The notes below the pieces were generated by a model. It saw only the letters and a list, made by a program, of their open reading frames with translations. It made no database searches and was not told the origin of the DNA. The position numbers were made by a program, and so were the translations under genes. DNA of 46,356 nt from the NCBI RefSeq assembly GCF_019656015.1, contig NZ_BPKW01000013.1, positions 1-46,356 of the forward strand, given 5' to 3'. Source of the DNA: Leuconostoc inhae. GTDB taxonomy: Bacteria > Bacillota > Bacilli > Lactobacillales > Lactobacillaceae. Positions within the stretch are counted from its first letter, which is position 1. Every line of letters starts with the position of its first letter. This document shows positions 36,742 through 45,799 of this stretch, piece after piece.

Positions 36742-38595
36742 CTATTGGTGGGCTAAAATATGCTTCGCTATCCAAGCCCCTTCACGTAGGATTACTGTAT
36801 TAACCCTAGGTCTGGGAATGACCGTTCCAAACCATTTCAAACCCTCTAATGGAATGCCATAGACATATAGATGAGAAATAATTGCGCCAGATTTATCAAT
36901 CACTTCAAAAGTTGTTGGATCGACATTAATTGCCCCTAATTTGTACGTTGAGCCATCACCTCGTGTACGCAAGGGCTGCACAAACATACCACTATGCCTC
37001 AAATTGGTAATGAGCGGGTTACTAGCTATCGACATATCTGTTGATCCTAATCGCGCTTCAATCAGCGCATTTCCCTGAAATTTTTGTCCACGAACATCAC
37101 GTGCTTCAAATTTTCCATCTACTGTTGATACCTTGATATTTGCAGCAGTCACCTCAAAAAGGCCGGCTTTAATCAATGCTTTGAGTTGCTCTACTCGTTC
37201 TAATGGTGGGCCAACTGACACACGTATATCTAATGGCTTAAACCGTTTCACAAATTTTTCATAATCATCTGCTGAAAAATAATCTTGTGCAATCACGTCA
37301 CGTACCAAATCACGAATATCTCGCATAATATCAAATGTACCCGCATATGGTGCGTTTTTGTTACCTAATTTAGCATCTTCAATGTCCGCCGATAAATATT
37401 GCAAAAACCATGCTGCATAATCGACCGTCTCAGGTAAATCACGCGCAGGATTACGTATCAACTCAATATCGAATGCTGGTATATCTGTTAAACCAAAGTG
37501 CTTCGCTGTCTCATTTAACTGTTTTCCGGTTAATAAAGCTTTTTTGAAATTCTCAGTTTGATTAGGTGTTAATTGATTATCTTTTGAATCTAGACGATTT
37601 AGCCAATATTTATATGTTAATTCTTTAACGATTAAATTTTCAAAACTCTCATAAGTCATATGCCCGCCTTCTTCAGACCGCAATGCATTTAAGGCTGACA
37701 AAGTAAAGAACACTGGTTGATAAAGTTCACCCGATAATTTCTTGTTCACGCCTCGCGCATGCAATGGAAAACCACCACGTGAGCCTGCTATCACATGTGG
37801 TTCACGACCTGAAGGCTCATAAACTAATTCTCCCGTACCATCACGTGTGAACTGACCACCTTTTCCAATAGATAATGCTGCAACATAATCAAAAAAACTC
37901 AATCCCAAACCACGCATAATCACAGTATCATTTTCATTAAAATCAGATAAATCAGCTTCAGCTGGATGTGTCGGTGCAACATATTTCAAATGATGTTGCG
38001 CGGCAAAGGTTTTAAATGCTGTTTCTTCTTCAGTTAAGTGATCATCAGAGTGACCTAGTGCCATCACAACATGATCGGCTAATATTTGTGCCCCATCAGC
38101 TAATTTCAATTGGAACATTGCCCCAATTTTAACAACATTAATGACACTTTGCTTAGTAAAATTAAGTGTTTGATTTGGCCGTACACGACGTGTTAACCAC
38201 TCGAAAAACCACGCTGCATAAACACCCATCATGCCACGTGACGCAAAGTCATCCGGTTTAGTTAAGCGTGATACTTCAATAGCATATTGTTCAGCCAACT
38301 CTGAATGATTAGCTAAAAACGCTGCTGCTTCTTGCTTGAGCCATTCAATCATCGTTGGTCCAGGATAAGGTGTGCCACCATTTACAATTGACTCATCATT
38401 AAATAATGTAATTTGATCAATGACTGTATTCATTAAAAATTGTTTGTTTTGCGAAATCGTTGGATCCCATACTCGACCACCAATAGCGTACGGATCATAA
38501 ATTTGAACGTCAATCTGTGTATCATCATCCGCTAAATTAATTAGGCGTTCAGCAACAGCAAGGCCTCGCGGACCAGCACCAATAATTGCAACTTG
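36742..38595 (-). CDS. FAD/NAD(P)-binding protein, 617 aa
   Basis: Large soluble flavoprotein. N-terminal dinucleotide motif VAIIGAGPRGLAVAERL, then YDPYAIGGRVWDP, and a second glycine-rich part HVVMALGHSDD. This is the NAD_binding_9 (FAD-NAD(P)-binding) family, related to lysine/ornithine monooxygenase-like enzymes but of unknown reaction. Start at 38595 is set by TTGGAG. It has its own near-consensus promoter. It follows the AgrA-like regulator gene on the same strand; co-regulation is possible. Confidence 0.82.
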   Translation of the reverse strand, partial: QVAIIGAGPRGLAVAERLINLADDDTQIDVQIYDPYAIGGRVWDPTISQNKQFLMNTVIDQITLFNDESIVNGGTPYPGPTMIEWLKQEAAAFLANHSELAEQYAIEVSRLTKPDDFASRGMMGVYAAWFFEWLTRRVRPNQTLNFTKQSVINVVKIGAMFQLKLADGAQILADHVVMALGHSDDHLTEEETAFKTFAAQHHLKYVAPTHPAEADLSDFNENDTVIMRGLGLSFFDYVAALSIGKGGQFTRDGTGELVYEPSGREPHVIAGSRGGFPLHARGVNKKLSGELYQPVFFTLSALNALRSEEGGHMTYESFENLIVKELTYKYWLNRLDSKDNQLTPNQTENFKKALLTGKQLNETAKHFGLTDIPAFDIELIRNPARDLPETVDYAAWFLQYLSADIEDAKLGNKNAPYAGTFDIMRDIRDLVRDVIAQDYFSADDYEKFVKRFKPLDIRVSVGPPLERVEQLKALIKAGLFEVTAANIKVSTVDGKFEARDVRGQKFQGNALIEARLGSTDMSIASNPLITNLRHSGMFVQPLRTRGDGSTYKLGAINVDPTTFEVIDKSGAIISHLYVYGIPLEGLKWFGTVIPRPRVNTVILREGAWIAKHILAHQ

Positions 38596-38659
38596 CATAT
38601 ATTTTTTCTCCAAAGCGTGCACCAATAAACGCTTCTATTCTATATTTAAACTAGTATTT

Positions 38660-38688
38660 ATTATAAGGGTTTTTAACGATATTTTCAA
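38660..38688 (-). promoter_or_regulatory. promoter of FAD protein gene
   Basis: TTGAAA (38683-38688), 17 bp, TATAAT (38660-38665) on the minus strand. Confidence 0.8.
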
Positions 38689-38711
38689 AAACTGACTGTA
38701 TTCACGCTGAC

Positions 38712-39419
38712 TTATATTTCAAACAACTGTCGCGTCGATTTTAAATATTTTCTAGCGCATGGGAGCAAAACACCGTTATGCAATTGAACAGTTCTCTTTT
38801 TGGCATCAAATGCGCTAACTTTAGATTTGTTGACCACATATGCAGCATGAATTTGTATGAAATTTTGGTGTAGATCAGGTAATGATTTAACTGTCGTTCG
38901 AATCTGTATGCTTTTTTGCTCACAGCAAACTGTCAATTGATGACTTTGTGATTGGTTAGATGTCATGTATACAATATCGTTTAAATAAAGACTTTCAGAT
39001 TTTTGACCATTTGGTAGTCGGATAAGCTCTGATTGGGTCCCATTTTGCATTCGTATTTGCTGCTCGGCTGCTGTGATAGCTGATAGTAATCGCTTAGTAA
39101 ATAAGCTATCAGATTGTGCTTTATCAATGAAATCTATCATACCAATATGATATTTAAGCCCCTGCTCTATCATTTCTGAGTGGGTAGTGACAATGATTAT
39201 TTGCGACATTGTATCAAATTGTCTAATCATTTTTGCTACATTTAGCCCAACATTTTCAACCGTACGAATTTCTAAATCTAGCAAAATAACTTTAGCTGAC
39301 TGATCTGCTTTTAACGCATCTAGCAATGCCATTGGTTGATCAAATACCAGACAATTGGCAATGATATGTTGTATGCGTCGTTGTTGTATCAGGTTGTCTT
39401 CTAATAAATAATAATTCAT
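38712..39419 (-). CDS. AgrA/ComE-like LytTR response regulator
   Basis: 235 aa. Receiver domain with phosphoacceptor Asp in VILLDLEIRTVENVG, then a LytTR DNA-binding domain (IQIRTTVKSLPDLHQNFIQIHAAYVVNKSKV in sense, quoted parts: TVKSLPDLH, IQIHAAYVVNKSKV) ending LPCARKYLKSTRQLF. Start overlaps the kinase stop by one base (TAATG). Together they form a peptide-pheromone type two-component system. Targets are not in evidence; repeats typical of such regulators were not found upstream of the next gene. Confidence 0.88.
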   Translation of the reverse strand: MNYYLLEDNLIQQRRIQHIIANCLVFDQPMALLDALKADQSAKVILLDLEIRTVENVGLNVAKMIRQFDTMSQIIIVTTHSEMIEQGLKYHIGMIDFIDKAQSDSLFTKRLLSAITAAEQQIRMQNGTQSELIRLPNGQKSESLYLNDIVYMTSNQSQSHQLTVCCEQKSIQIRTTVKSLPDLHQNFIQIHAAYVVNKSKVSAFDAKKRTVQLHNGVLLPCARKYLKSTRQLFEI

Positions 39420-40726
39420 TATCTCACCGTAAACATCATTTTTTGTATAAAATGATGTTGTTCAGAAATCGTGGTTAACTCAATATTATCATGTTGATTA
39501 ACATACTGCTGGACAAAATTTAAGCCAAAACCACTATGATTTTTTTTAGATGAATAACCAAGTTTTGCTATTTTTGTAAGATCCATACGTTGTGTACAAC
39601 TGTTGATAATCACTATTTCTTCACAATCTGTTAATAACATCGTTACCGTTTTTTTAACGGCTTTTTCTGCTGATTCGATAGCATTATCTAGTAAAATACC
39701 AATAACACGGTAAAAAGTAACATCATTCTCAATTGCAACAATATCAAAAAACGCATTAATTTCAACGTTAAATGACACTGATTTCTCAAAAGCTGTTTGA
39801 TATTTAACTAAGATAAGACTTTTTAGATTCAAATCTGCTATGTACTTTAAATTTAATATTTGCGGATCTGGCAATGTATCATTACTTTTTTTAATGACTG
39901 AATAATATGTACTTCTGATATCGCTCATATTTTCTGATGCAATACCATACTCTAAGCTAGCTAATATATTTTTATAATCATGTTTGAAAAACCGAAATTC
40001 AGAATACTTCGTTTCAAGTTGTTGCGTATAACTTTGGCTGGCCGCCATTTCGACATCATGTTGATTAATTTTGTCTAATAATAATTCCTGTTGATTACTG
40101 ATCACCGGCACAAAAATTATCGCTAATATGATGCTTAATAAGAAAAAATCCCACCAAATTGACCCTGTAAATTGTTGTACAGCAAAAAAATAGGCTAACA
40201 AATCATTCATTATTCTCAAAAATAAGCTGCTTATCAAAAGTATTTGCAACTGAATACCATGTTTATCTAAAAAACTTTCAGTTAACCATTCATATTGCAA
40301 TCGTCTGAATGTCAGTGCCAATATGACTGCCAGAATGTTAGCTAAAAAATCTAAACTTGTTTGAACAAAAACTGGCACGCTAACTAACGATGTCATCGTC
40401 ATTTCAAAGTTTACCACCCAGTATGCTAGCAATGAACTAACAGACGCGTAGAGTAGTAACACCCGCTTACTGCTAATGATGCTCTGTCGCCAGCCAATAT
40501 AAAATAACACACCTATGGACAAAGTCGAAGCCAAGCTGGCACGCAATAAAGGCGATTCAAAACTATTTCCAATCATATTAATGACGTACAATATCATGCT
40601 GGCTATTACAACAGTGCCTTTTGAAAAATGATGCTGTCCTAATAAAGTACTGAACCAAATTAACATCACACTACTTTCAAATAATGGCCACGTTATAACG
40701 TTAAAAATATTTAAGACTTGGAACAT
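39419..40726 (-). CDS. AgrC-like HPK10 sensor kinase
   Basis: 435 aa. About six N-terminal membrane helices (residues 1-200), a coiled linker, then the phosphoacceptor block FRFFKHDYKNILASLEYG near residue 245 and a short ATPase domain with LLDNAIESAE (N box) and NHSGFGLNFV (G box). Such kinases usually bind a secreted peptide. No agrB, agrD or other peptide gene is visible within several kilobases. GGGG precedes the ATG. A long hairpin sits between its promoter and start. Confidence 0.87.
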   Translation of the reverse strand: MFQVLNIFNVITWPLFESSVMLIWFSTLLGQHHFSKGTVVIASMILYVINMIGNSFESPLLRASLASTLSIGVLFYIGWRQSIISSKRVLLLYASVSSLLAYWVVNFEMTMTSLVSVPVFVQTSLDFLANILAVILALTFRRLQYEWLTESFLDKHGIQLQILLISSLFLRIMNDLLAYFFAVQQFTGSIWWDFFLLSIILAIIFVPVISNQQELLLDKINQHDVEMAASQSYTQQLETKYSEFRFFKHDYKNILASLEYGIASENMSDIRSTYYSVIKKSNDTLPDPQILNLKYIADLNLKSLILVKYQTAFEKSVSFNVEINAFFDIVAIENDVTFYRVIGILLDNAIESAEKAVKKTVTMLLTDCEEIVIINSCTQRMDLTKIAKLGYSSKKNHSGFGLNFVQQYVNQHDNIELTTISEQHHFIQKMMFTVR

Positions 40727-40753
40727 GATTAAATCCCCATAGTTATTTGTAAT

Positions 40754-40806
40754 TTACGCAAAAATTCGTTCTAATCCAATCGACTAGAGCGAATTTTTTA
40801 GCGTAA
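40754..40806 (-). promoter_or_regulatory. long hairpin in kinase leader, terminator-like
   Basis: AAAAATTCGTTCTA (40760-40773) pairs with TAGAGCGAATTTTT, one G-U, and the helix extends with TTACGC/GCGTAA. On the minus strand the last arm reads GAATTTTTGCG, so it could end transcription before the kinase gene. No + strand gene would use it. Confidence 0.55.
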
Positions 40807-40829
40807 CGTTTAACATATTAATAATAACA

Positions 40830-40858
40830 ATAATAAAGTAAATAACCTATTAAAGCAA
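40830..40858 (-). promoter_or_regulatory. candidate kinase operon promoter
   Basis: TTGCTT (40853-40858), 17 bp, TATTAT (40830-40835) on the minus strand, upstream of the hairpin at 40754-40806. Confidence 0.5.
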
Positions 40859-40934
40859 CTACTAAACCATATACTTAACTAATCACTATGATTATCTGAT
40901 TCTTAATCAATTTTTACTGAACATATTCTACCCT

Positions 40935-40963
40935 TTGTATCTAAAAATGAGGTAAACTATAAC
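40935..40963 (+). promoter_or_regulatory. glutamate-cysteine ligase promoter
   Basis: TTGTAT (40935-40940), 17 bp, TATAAC (40958-40963). Confidence 0.65.
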
Positions 40964-40988
40964 AAATATAACTCTGTGAGGAAATCAC

Positions 40989-42443
40989 ATGTCACACTTG
41001 CATAACAACAACACAACAGAAAATTTAACTAATGCTTTGTATGCTGGACGTTTTGGTATTGAAATTGAAGAGCACCGTGTTCAGACCGGTAGCAAAACAC
41101 TCTCTCGTCATCCCCATCCTGACACCCTTGGCGATAGGCGTGTTCAGCCCTACTTTCAAACCGACTTTTCTGAAAGTCTAGAAGAGGTTGTTACCGCGCC
41201 AAAATCATCTTCTGCTAAAGCACTTACCCATTTACACGAATTGCAACTCATGCTTAACGAAGAATTAGTTGATGACGAAATAATATGGCCATTGTCAATG
41301 CCACCGTACCTAACCAACGATGATGTTAATTTTTTAAACACCCATTTCGATCGCCCTTGGTATCAAGAGTATCGTGATATATTGTTATCTCGCTATGGCA
41401 GTTTCCAACATATCATGGCTGGCGTCCATGTTAATTTTTCACCTTCTGATGATGTGATTACTTGGTATCGTCAACGTAATAATATTGCTTCTCACTCATT
41501 GGCTAAAAATAATCTTTTTTTCCAAATAGCACAACAAGTCACTGGTTATCGCTGGATCCTAACTTATTTATTTGGTGCGTCACCAGTTAGTGAAAACCCT
41601 GCCGATAATATACCAAACGATCGGTATGCACTCCAACCTGTGCGCTCTTGGCGAGCAAGTGATTTTGGTTTTGCCAACCGGCCTGAAATAACAGTTGATT
41701 ATACTGACTTCCAAACGCACGTCGATCAAATCCAAAAACATATTATTGACGGTGACTTTTACGATAAAAGCGAATTTTATGGTCCTGTGCGATTGAAAGC
41801 ACCTGGAAACATGACTGACCTTGTCAATAATGGCGCAGAGTATATGGAATTTAGAATGTTTGACATTGACCCTTTCACACAGGATGGCATTTCCCAAAAT
41901 GCGCTAAGTTTCTTACATCTACTCATCATAGATGCTATTGTTAACCCAACAACTTGGGAACAAAGTACACTGGACGATGCACGCACACGCAACCAAATAG
42001 TTGCTTTACAACATCCCAATGAACAATTACCAGACAATGCCATCGCCTACGCCGATGATTTGTTTTTACGATTAGAAAAATTGGTACAATCTGCACCAAT
42101 CTCACAAAAAAATGACTTCCAATCAGCGCTTAGCTTTGCACGTTCTGCTGTAAAACAACCAAAACTAACCATTGGTGCACAACTGAGTAAGGCCATTGAA
42201 AATGAGTCACTAATACCTTTTGGCCTACAACAAGGTGCTAAAATTTCGGCACAGAGACATCAAAATACTTGGTCTCAAACGCTACAACACATGCCAACAC
42301 AACTCCAACAAGTTTATATTCAAGCACACAAACTCGGTTTTGACACCCATATGGACAGTACAGAACAAACACTAAACATCACCTATAATAATGGTCCCTT
42401 GCAGACTTTAACCGGTAATCAAGATTTGACACAATACATTTAA
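40989..42443 (+). CDS. gshA: glutamate-cysteine ligase (stand-alone GshA type)
   Basis: 484 aa of the gamma-glutamylcysteine synthetase family. Metal/substrate motifs: RFGIEIEEHRV near residue 20, TDFSESLEEVVT near 56, GVHVNFS near 145, and YMEFRMFDIDPF near 285. It is the length of a single GCS domain; the ATP-grasp glutathione synthetase part of GshAB proteins is missing. So it probably makes gamma-glutamylcysteine, with glutathione needing another gene. GAGG precedes the ATG. Cysteine consumption links it to the cysteine operon at 26478-29311. Confidence 0.86.
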   Translation: MSHLHNNNTTENLTNALYAGRFGIEIEEHRVQTGSKTLSRHPHPDTLGDRRVQPYFQTDFSESLEEVVTAPKSSSAKALTHLHELQLMLNEELVDDEIIWPLSMPPYLTNDDVNFLNTHFDRPWYQEYRDILLSRYGSFQHIMAGVHVNFSPSDDVITWYRQRNNIASHSLAKNNLFFQIAQQVTGYRWILTYLFGASPVSENPADNIPNDRYALQPVRSWRASDFGFANRPEITVDYTDFQTHVDQIQKHIIDGDFYDKSEFYGPVRLKAPGNMTDLVNNGAEYMEFRMFDIDPFTQDGISQNALSFLHLLIIDAIVNPTTWEQSTLDDARTRNQIVALQHPNEQLPDNAIAYADDLFLRLEKLVQSAPISQKNDFQSALSFARSAVKQPKLTIGAQLSKAIENESLIPFGLQQGAKISAQRHQNTWSQTLQHMPTQLQQVYIQAHKLGFDTHMDSTEQTLNITYNNGPLQTLTGNQDLTQYI

Positions 42444-42452
42444 ACACACAAT

Positions 42453-42486
42453 AAAAAATACGAGACCATCAGTCTCGTATTTTTTA
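42453..42486. terminator. bidirectional terminator
   Basis: AAAAAATACGAGAC / GTCTCGTATTTTTT, 14 perfect pairs, between convergent genes. Confidence 0.92.
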
Positions 42487-42513
42487 TATGCACTCACATG
42501 TAATCAATCATTT

Positions 42514-43341
42514 TTAAACAGCTGTTGCTTGACTGATATCTAACCAAGTTTCGTAGGATCCAATTTTCACTTTTATGCCGTTAGACGCCTTATCAACAGC
42601 TAACACACGATAAGTGCCATTCACCTTAAAGTATTCTCCTACTGCTAGTACTTGATTGCCTGATTTTGTACCACTAGCATTTGTTTCATCTAATGGTACA
42701 GCGTCAATCAAATTCAACGTGGTTGATTTGCCACCTGATAATTTATCACTCGCCACACTGTTCTTAGCTATATTCACAACATTCACTTGATACACCCCTG
42801 AAAAGCGGACATTGCTCCCAATACCAATATTTTTGTTTTGTGGCGTTTGCTTTGGTGTGGTATTAGCAGTAGCAGCTTTGGCACCTACTAAATCCTTAAA
42901 GTGGATAAAGCCAGAAACCTCACGCTTGTTCACCGTGCGTCGATAATAATTATGATTGTAGTTGTAATTGTATTCTTCAATCACAACGTTATCACCTGAT
43001 ACTTCAGCAACCCAAGAAACATGACCTGCACCAAACCATGCGACACTACCAACACTTGGTGTATTGTCAACGCGATACCCTTTCGCCTTTGCCTGTGAAC
43101 CCCACTGCCAAGCAGAACCAAAACCGACTGGTAGTTCAAATTGGTTTTGTGCATGCAATCGCCATGCCACAAACGAGACACATTCTCGATTATACATGGT
43201 CCAGTTATCAACCTTGGAATCTGGCGAGGCATTTTTTAAGTGGGCTGGATAATCATCCCCCATTACGGCTGCACTAGCCGTATTAATAGTCATCCCGCCA
43301 ACAATGCCTAACGTTAACAAACCTGTTACTATTTTTTTCAT
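42514..43341 (-). CDS. secreted CHAP-domain peptidoglycan hydrolase
   Basis: About 275 aa. Signal peptide MKKIVTGLLTLGIVGGM ending near TASA-AV. CHAP domain next: catalytic Cys in NRECVSFVAWRL, His in GAGHVSWVAEV, then VVIEEYNYNYN. After a Thr/Pro/Gln-rich linker (about 160-185) comes an SH3-like wall-binding region of about 90 residues ending YETWLDIS. Cleaves peptide cross-links in its own or a rival's wall. AAGGG precedes ATG 43341; the frame start 27 bases upstream has none. Confidence 0.9.
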   Translation of the reverse strand: MKKIVTGLLTLGIVGGMTINTASAAVMGDDYPAHLKNASPDSKVDNWTMYNRECVSFVAWRLHAQNQFELPVGFGSAWQWGSQAKAKGYRVDNTPSVGSVAWFGAGHVSWVAEVSGDNVVIEEYNYNYNHNYYRRTVNKREVSGFIHFKDLVGAKAATANTTPKQTPQNKNIGIGSNVRFSGVYQVNVVNIAKNSVASDKLSGGKSTTLNLIDAVPLDETNASGTKSGNQVLAVGEYFKVNGTYRVLAVDKASNGIKVKIGSYETWLDISQATAV

Positions 43342-43413
43342 TTTTCTACCCTTTTCTTGTGATACCACATCATACGTTAGGCTGATTCCAAATGCTTAAT
43401 CAGATTATAGTGA

Positions 43414-43419
43414 TATAAT
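43414..43419 (+). promoter_or_regulatory. extended -10 of hydroxyacid dehydrogenase gene
   Basis: TGATATAAT at 43411-43419, an extended -10 (TGNTATAAT); no good -35 is needed or seen. Confidence 0.6.
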
Positions 43420-43473
43420 GAAAGCAAATATGTTCAGTTACTCAATATTATCAAAAAGGAGCCAATATAATTT

Positions 43474-44433
43474 ATGAAAATTGTACTTTTAGATGGTTAT
43501 GAACTTAATCAAGATTTAAATTGGTCTACATTAAAAGCATTGGGCGACGTCACTTTGTACGATCGCACAACTATTGACAATCAGGCAGAAATCTTAGAAA
43601 AAATAAGCGATGCGGAAATTGTTATTACCCATAAAACACCTTTAAATACTGGTATTCTCAATCAAACCCCACATCTAAAATATATTGGTATTATGGGCAC
43701 TGGTTATGATGTTGTGGCCATTGACACTGCGCATCAAAACAACATTGTCGTGACTAATATTCCCACATATGCTAGTGATGCGGTTGCACAATTTACTTTT
43801 TCACTTTTACTCGAAGTCACTGGACAAGTTGGCCTACATAATCAACTTGTCCACAAGGGTAAGTGGTCTGAGAGTCCTGACTTTACTTTCTGGGATAAGC
43901 CATTATTTGAATTAAAGGGCAAAACACTTGGTTTAATCGGTTACGGCCATATTGCTCAAAAAGTAGCTGAAATAGCGCATGCTTTTTCTATGACTGTTAT
44001 TTTTTATAACCATCGTCCTAAGCAAGTCGATAATGACTGGGTTAAGCAAGTATCATTTGATGAGCTGTTGAAACAATCTGATGTCATCAGTCTGCATGTT
44101 ATCCAAACACCCGAAACAATGAATTTAATTAATCAAAAAACAATTACTAAAATGAAAAACAGCGTGATTGTGCTCAACACTGCCCGAGGAAAACTAATTA
44201 ATGAATTTGATATGGCAGACGCCCTTAATCATAATCAAGTTTACGCACTAGCGACAGATGTTGTGCAAACCGAACCAATCGACAATAACAATCCGTTATT
44301 AAAAGCTAACAATTGCTATATCACACCACATATTGCTTGGGCGCCACTCGAAACACGCGAAAGACTATTAGATATTACGGTTGAAAATTTAAAATCTTAT
44401 CTAGAAAATAAGCCGGTTAATGTTGTTTACTAA
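43474..44433 (+). CDS. D-2-hydroxyacid dehydrogenase
   Basis: 319 aa NAD(H)-dependent enzyme. Nucleotide motif GLIGYGHIAQKVAEIA; catalytic Arg in LNTARGKLIN, Glu in VVQTEPID and His in YITPHIAWAP. The order and the EPI/HIAW residues resemble glycerate dehydrogenase/hydroxypyruvate reductase (HprA-like) more than D-lactate dehydrogenase, but the substrate is not certain. AAGGAG lies 12 bases before the ATG, longer than usual. Single gene directly upstream of an IS. Confidence 0.88.
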   Translation: MKIVLLDGYELNQDLNWSTLKALGDVTLYDRTTIDNQAEILEKISDAEIVITHKTPLNTGILNQTPHLKYIGIMGTGYDVVAIDTAHQNNIVVTNIPTYASDAVAQFTFSLLLEVTGQVGLHNQLVHKGKWSESPDFTFWDKPLFELKGKTLGLIGYGHIAQKVAEIAHAFSMTVIFYNHRPKQVDNDWVKQVSFDELLKQSDVISLHVIQTPETMNLINQKTITKMKNSVIVLNTARGKLINEFDMADALNHNQVYALATDVVQTEPIDNNNPLLKANNCYITPHIAWAPLETRERLLDITVENLKSYLENKPVNVVY

Positions 44434-44540
44434 TCGTAGTATATCTGTATTTTCATACATCATTAAATGCTCCTATACTGAAATTCCGGACTACTTTCTT
44501 TCTAGGGCGTAATCCGAGATAATAGAGTATAGGAGCTTTT

Positions 44541-44810
44541 ATGAAAAAATATACCCCAGAATTTAAATCTTCAATTGTGACCTTGTACAACCAAGGTCGT
44601 TCAGCCAATTCACTAGCCAATGAATACCACTTAGCTGTCCAAACCGTCACGGGTTGGGTTAAAAAAGCTGAAGTGATTGGCACAGATGATCAGGGTCAAC
44701 CAGTCACTCGCGTGCAATTCAATGCCTTACAAAAGGAAAACAATCGTCTCAAAGAAGAAAATGAGATATTAAAATTAGCGGCCGTTTTGCTAGGCGAACA
44801 TCACAAGTAA
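44541..44810 (+). CDS. IS3-family transposase OrfA
   Basis: 89 aa, helix-turn-helix DNA-binding protein: YTPEFKSSIVTLYNQGRS, LANEYHLAVQTVTGWVKKAE, then a leucine-zipper-like tail QKENNRLKEENEILKLAAVLLG. GGAG precedes the ATG. It should also begin the OrfAB transposase through a -1 frameshift, between about 44765 and 44810, where both frames are open; the slippery site is not clear. Confidence 0.9.
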   Translation: MKKYTPEFKSSIVTLYNQGRSANSLANEYHLAVQTVTGWVKKAEVIGTDDQGQPVTRVQFNALQKENNRLKEENEILKLAAVLLGEHHK

Positions 44811-44872
44811 CGCGTAAGACCCATCTACCAGTCATTCAAAACCTTTTAAGAAAAGGCTTTAAGCTAGTCACG

Positions 44873-45637
44873 GTGCTGAAAATGTTGGCTATTCCAAAAA
44901 GTACCTACTTTGATTGGACGCATTATCATGAGCCGGCTCGTCAACGTGAAGATGCCATTTTAACAGAGTTATTGCTTGAAATTTGGCAGAAAAACTACCG
45001 CGCCTATGGTGCGCCACGCTTGAAAATTGCCTTAGATGGCTTGCATTTACAGCATGGTATCAAGCGTATTAGACGTTTGATGCGGGCAGCAGATATTTAT
45101 TCTGTGATGGTCAAACGCTTCCAACAGCCAACAACGACAGTCGATTACAAGCAACGACCAAATTTGATCAAACATCTAAAGACTGCCCATGCTTGGAGTA
45201 TGGACATTACTTATTTGAAATTAACCGATGGGCAATGGGTGTATCTCGCGTCGGTGTTGGATTTAACCACTCACAAGATTTTGGCTCATCAAATCAGTGC
45301 CACGATGGACACAAAGCCCGTTGTATCAACGTTACAACGGGCTTTATCGCGACATGCTAAACCAGATTATTTGCACACCGATATGGGCAGTCAATTTACC
45401 AGTTTTGGCTTTGAACAAGTGTTACAACAACAAGCTATTGCGCATTCTTATTCAAAATTAGGCCATCCTTATGACAATGCTAAAATTGAGAGTTTTCATT
45501 CACTCTTAAAGCGAGAAATGATTTATCAATTCAGATTTACCTCGCTGGCACATTTAATTTTGGCTGTTGCGAACTATTTAGACTGGTACAATGATGAACG
45601 TATCAGTGTTGTGCATCGCGACAAGCAAGTCGCTTAA
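44873..45637 (+). CDS. IS3-family transposase OrfB (DDE integrase)
   Basis: 254 aa from GTG 44873, but the frame is open back to 44765, so the active protein is probably an OrfA-OrfB fusion. DDE residues: AWSMDITYLKL, LHTDMGSQFTS, and HPYDNAKIESFHSLLKRE. The upstream -1 frame reads KTHLPVIQNLLRKGFKLVTV, which fits the usual IS150 OrfB start. The C-terminus WYNDERISVVHRDKQVA is intact up to the right end of the element. Looks functional. Confidence 0.9.
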   Translation: MLKMLAIPKSTYFDWTHYHEPARQREDAILTELLLEIWQKNYRAYGAPRLKIALDGLHLQHGIKRIRRLMRAADIYSVMVKRFQQPTTTVDYKQRPNLIKHLKTAHAWSMDITYLKLTDGQWVYLASVLDLTTHKILAHQISATMDTKPVVSTLQRALSRHAKPDYLHTDMGSQFTSFGFEQVLQQQAIAHSYSKLGHPYDNAKIESFHSLLKREMIYQFRFTSLAHLILAVANYLDWYNDERISVVHRDKQVA

Positions 45638-45685
45638 CCGAACAGCCCTAGATAAAAAAGAGTCCGAACTATTGACTTAGGAGCA

Positions 45686-45799
45686 CAACATGATTTCATT
45701 TAATATGGTAGATTATAAACTTAAATCAAATACTGCATAAAAATTGCAGAAAATTCAATAGCACAAACCATAAATAATACGCAACTGATATTTATTTTA
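45686..45799. other. short AT-rich flank of IS
   Basis: A 16-codon frame starts with ATG 45690 just outside the IS (MISFNMVDYK..., ends 45740), served by TTAGGAG within the IS end; probably accidental. A small CTGCA.../TGCAG hairpin follows. Nothing further. Confidence 0.4.

Larger units (their letters stand above)
44468..45685 (+). mobile_element. complete IS3-family (IS150-group) insertion sequence
   Basis: About 1218 bp. Ends: TGCTCCTATACTGAAATTCC (44468...) and its imperfect inverse ending GACTTAGGAGCA (45685); eight terminal bases are identical and about 25 positions align. Carries orfA and orfB in the -1 relation. Flanking triplets differ (aaa / caa), so no clear target duplication is seen. 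Related, diverged end at 1-77. Confidence 0.9.

Noticed and set aside
40807-40988. AgrD-like peptide gene near the kinase
   Set aside because: Frames rich in Leu/Tyr exist, but none has a start codon with a ribosome binding site.
44453-44683. 76-codon minus-strand frame over the IS left end
   Set aside because: Shadow of orfA and the terminal repeat.
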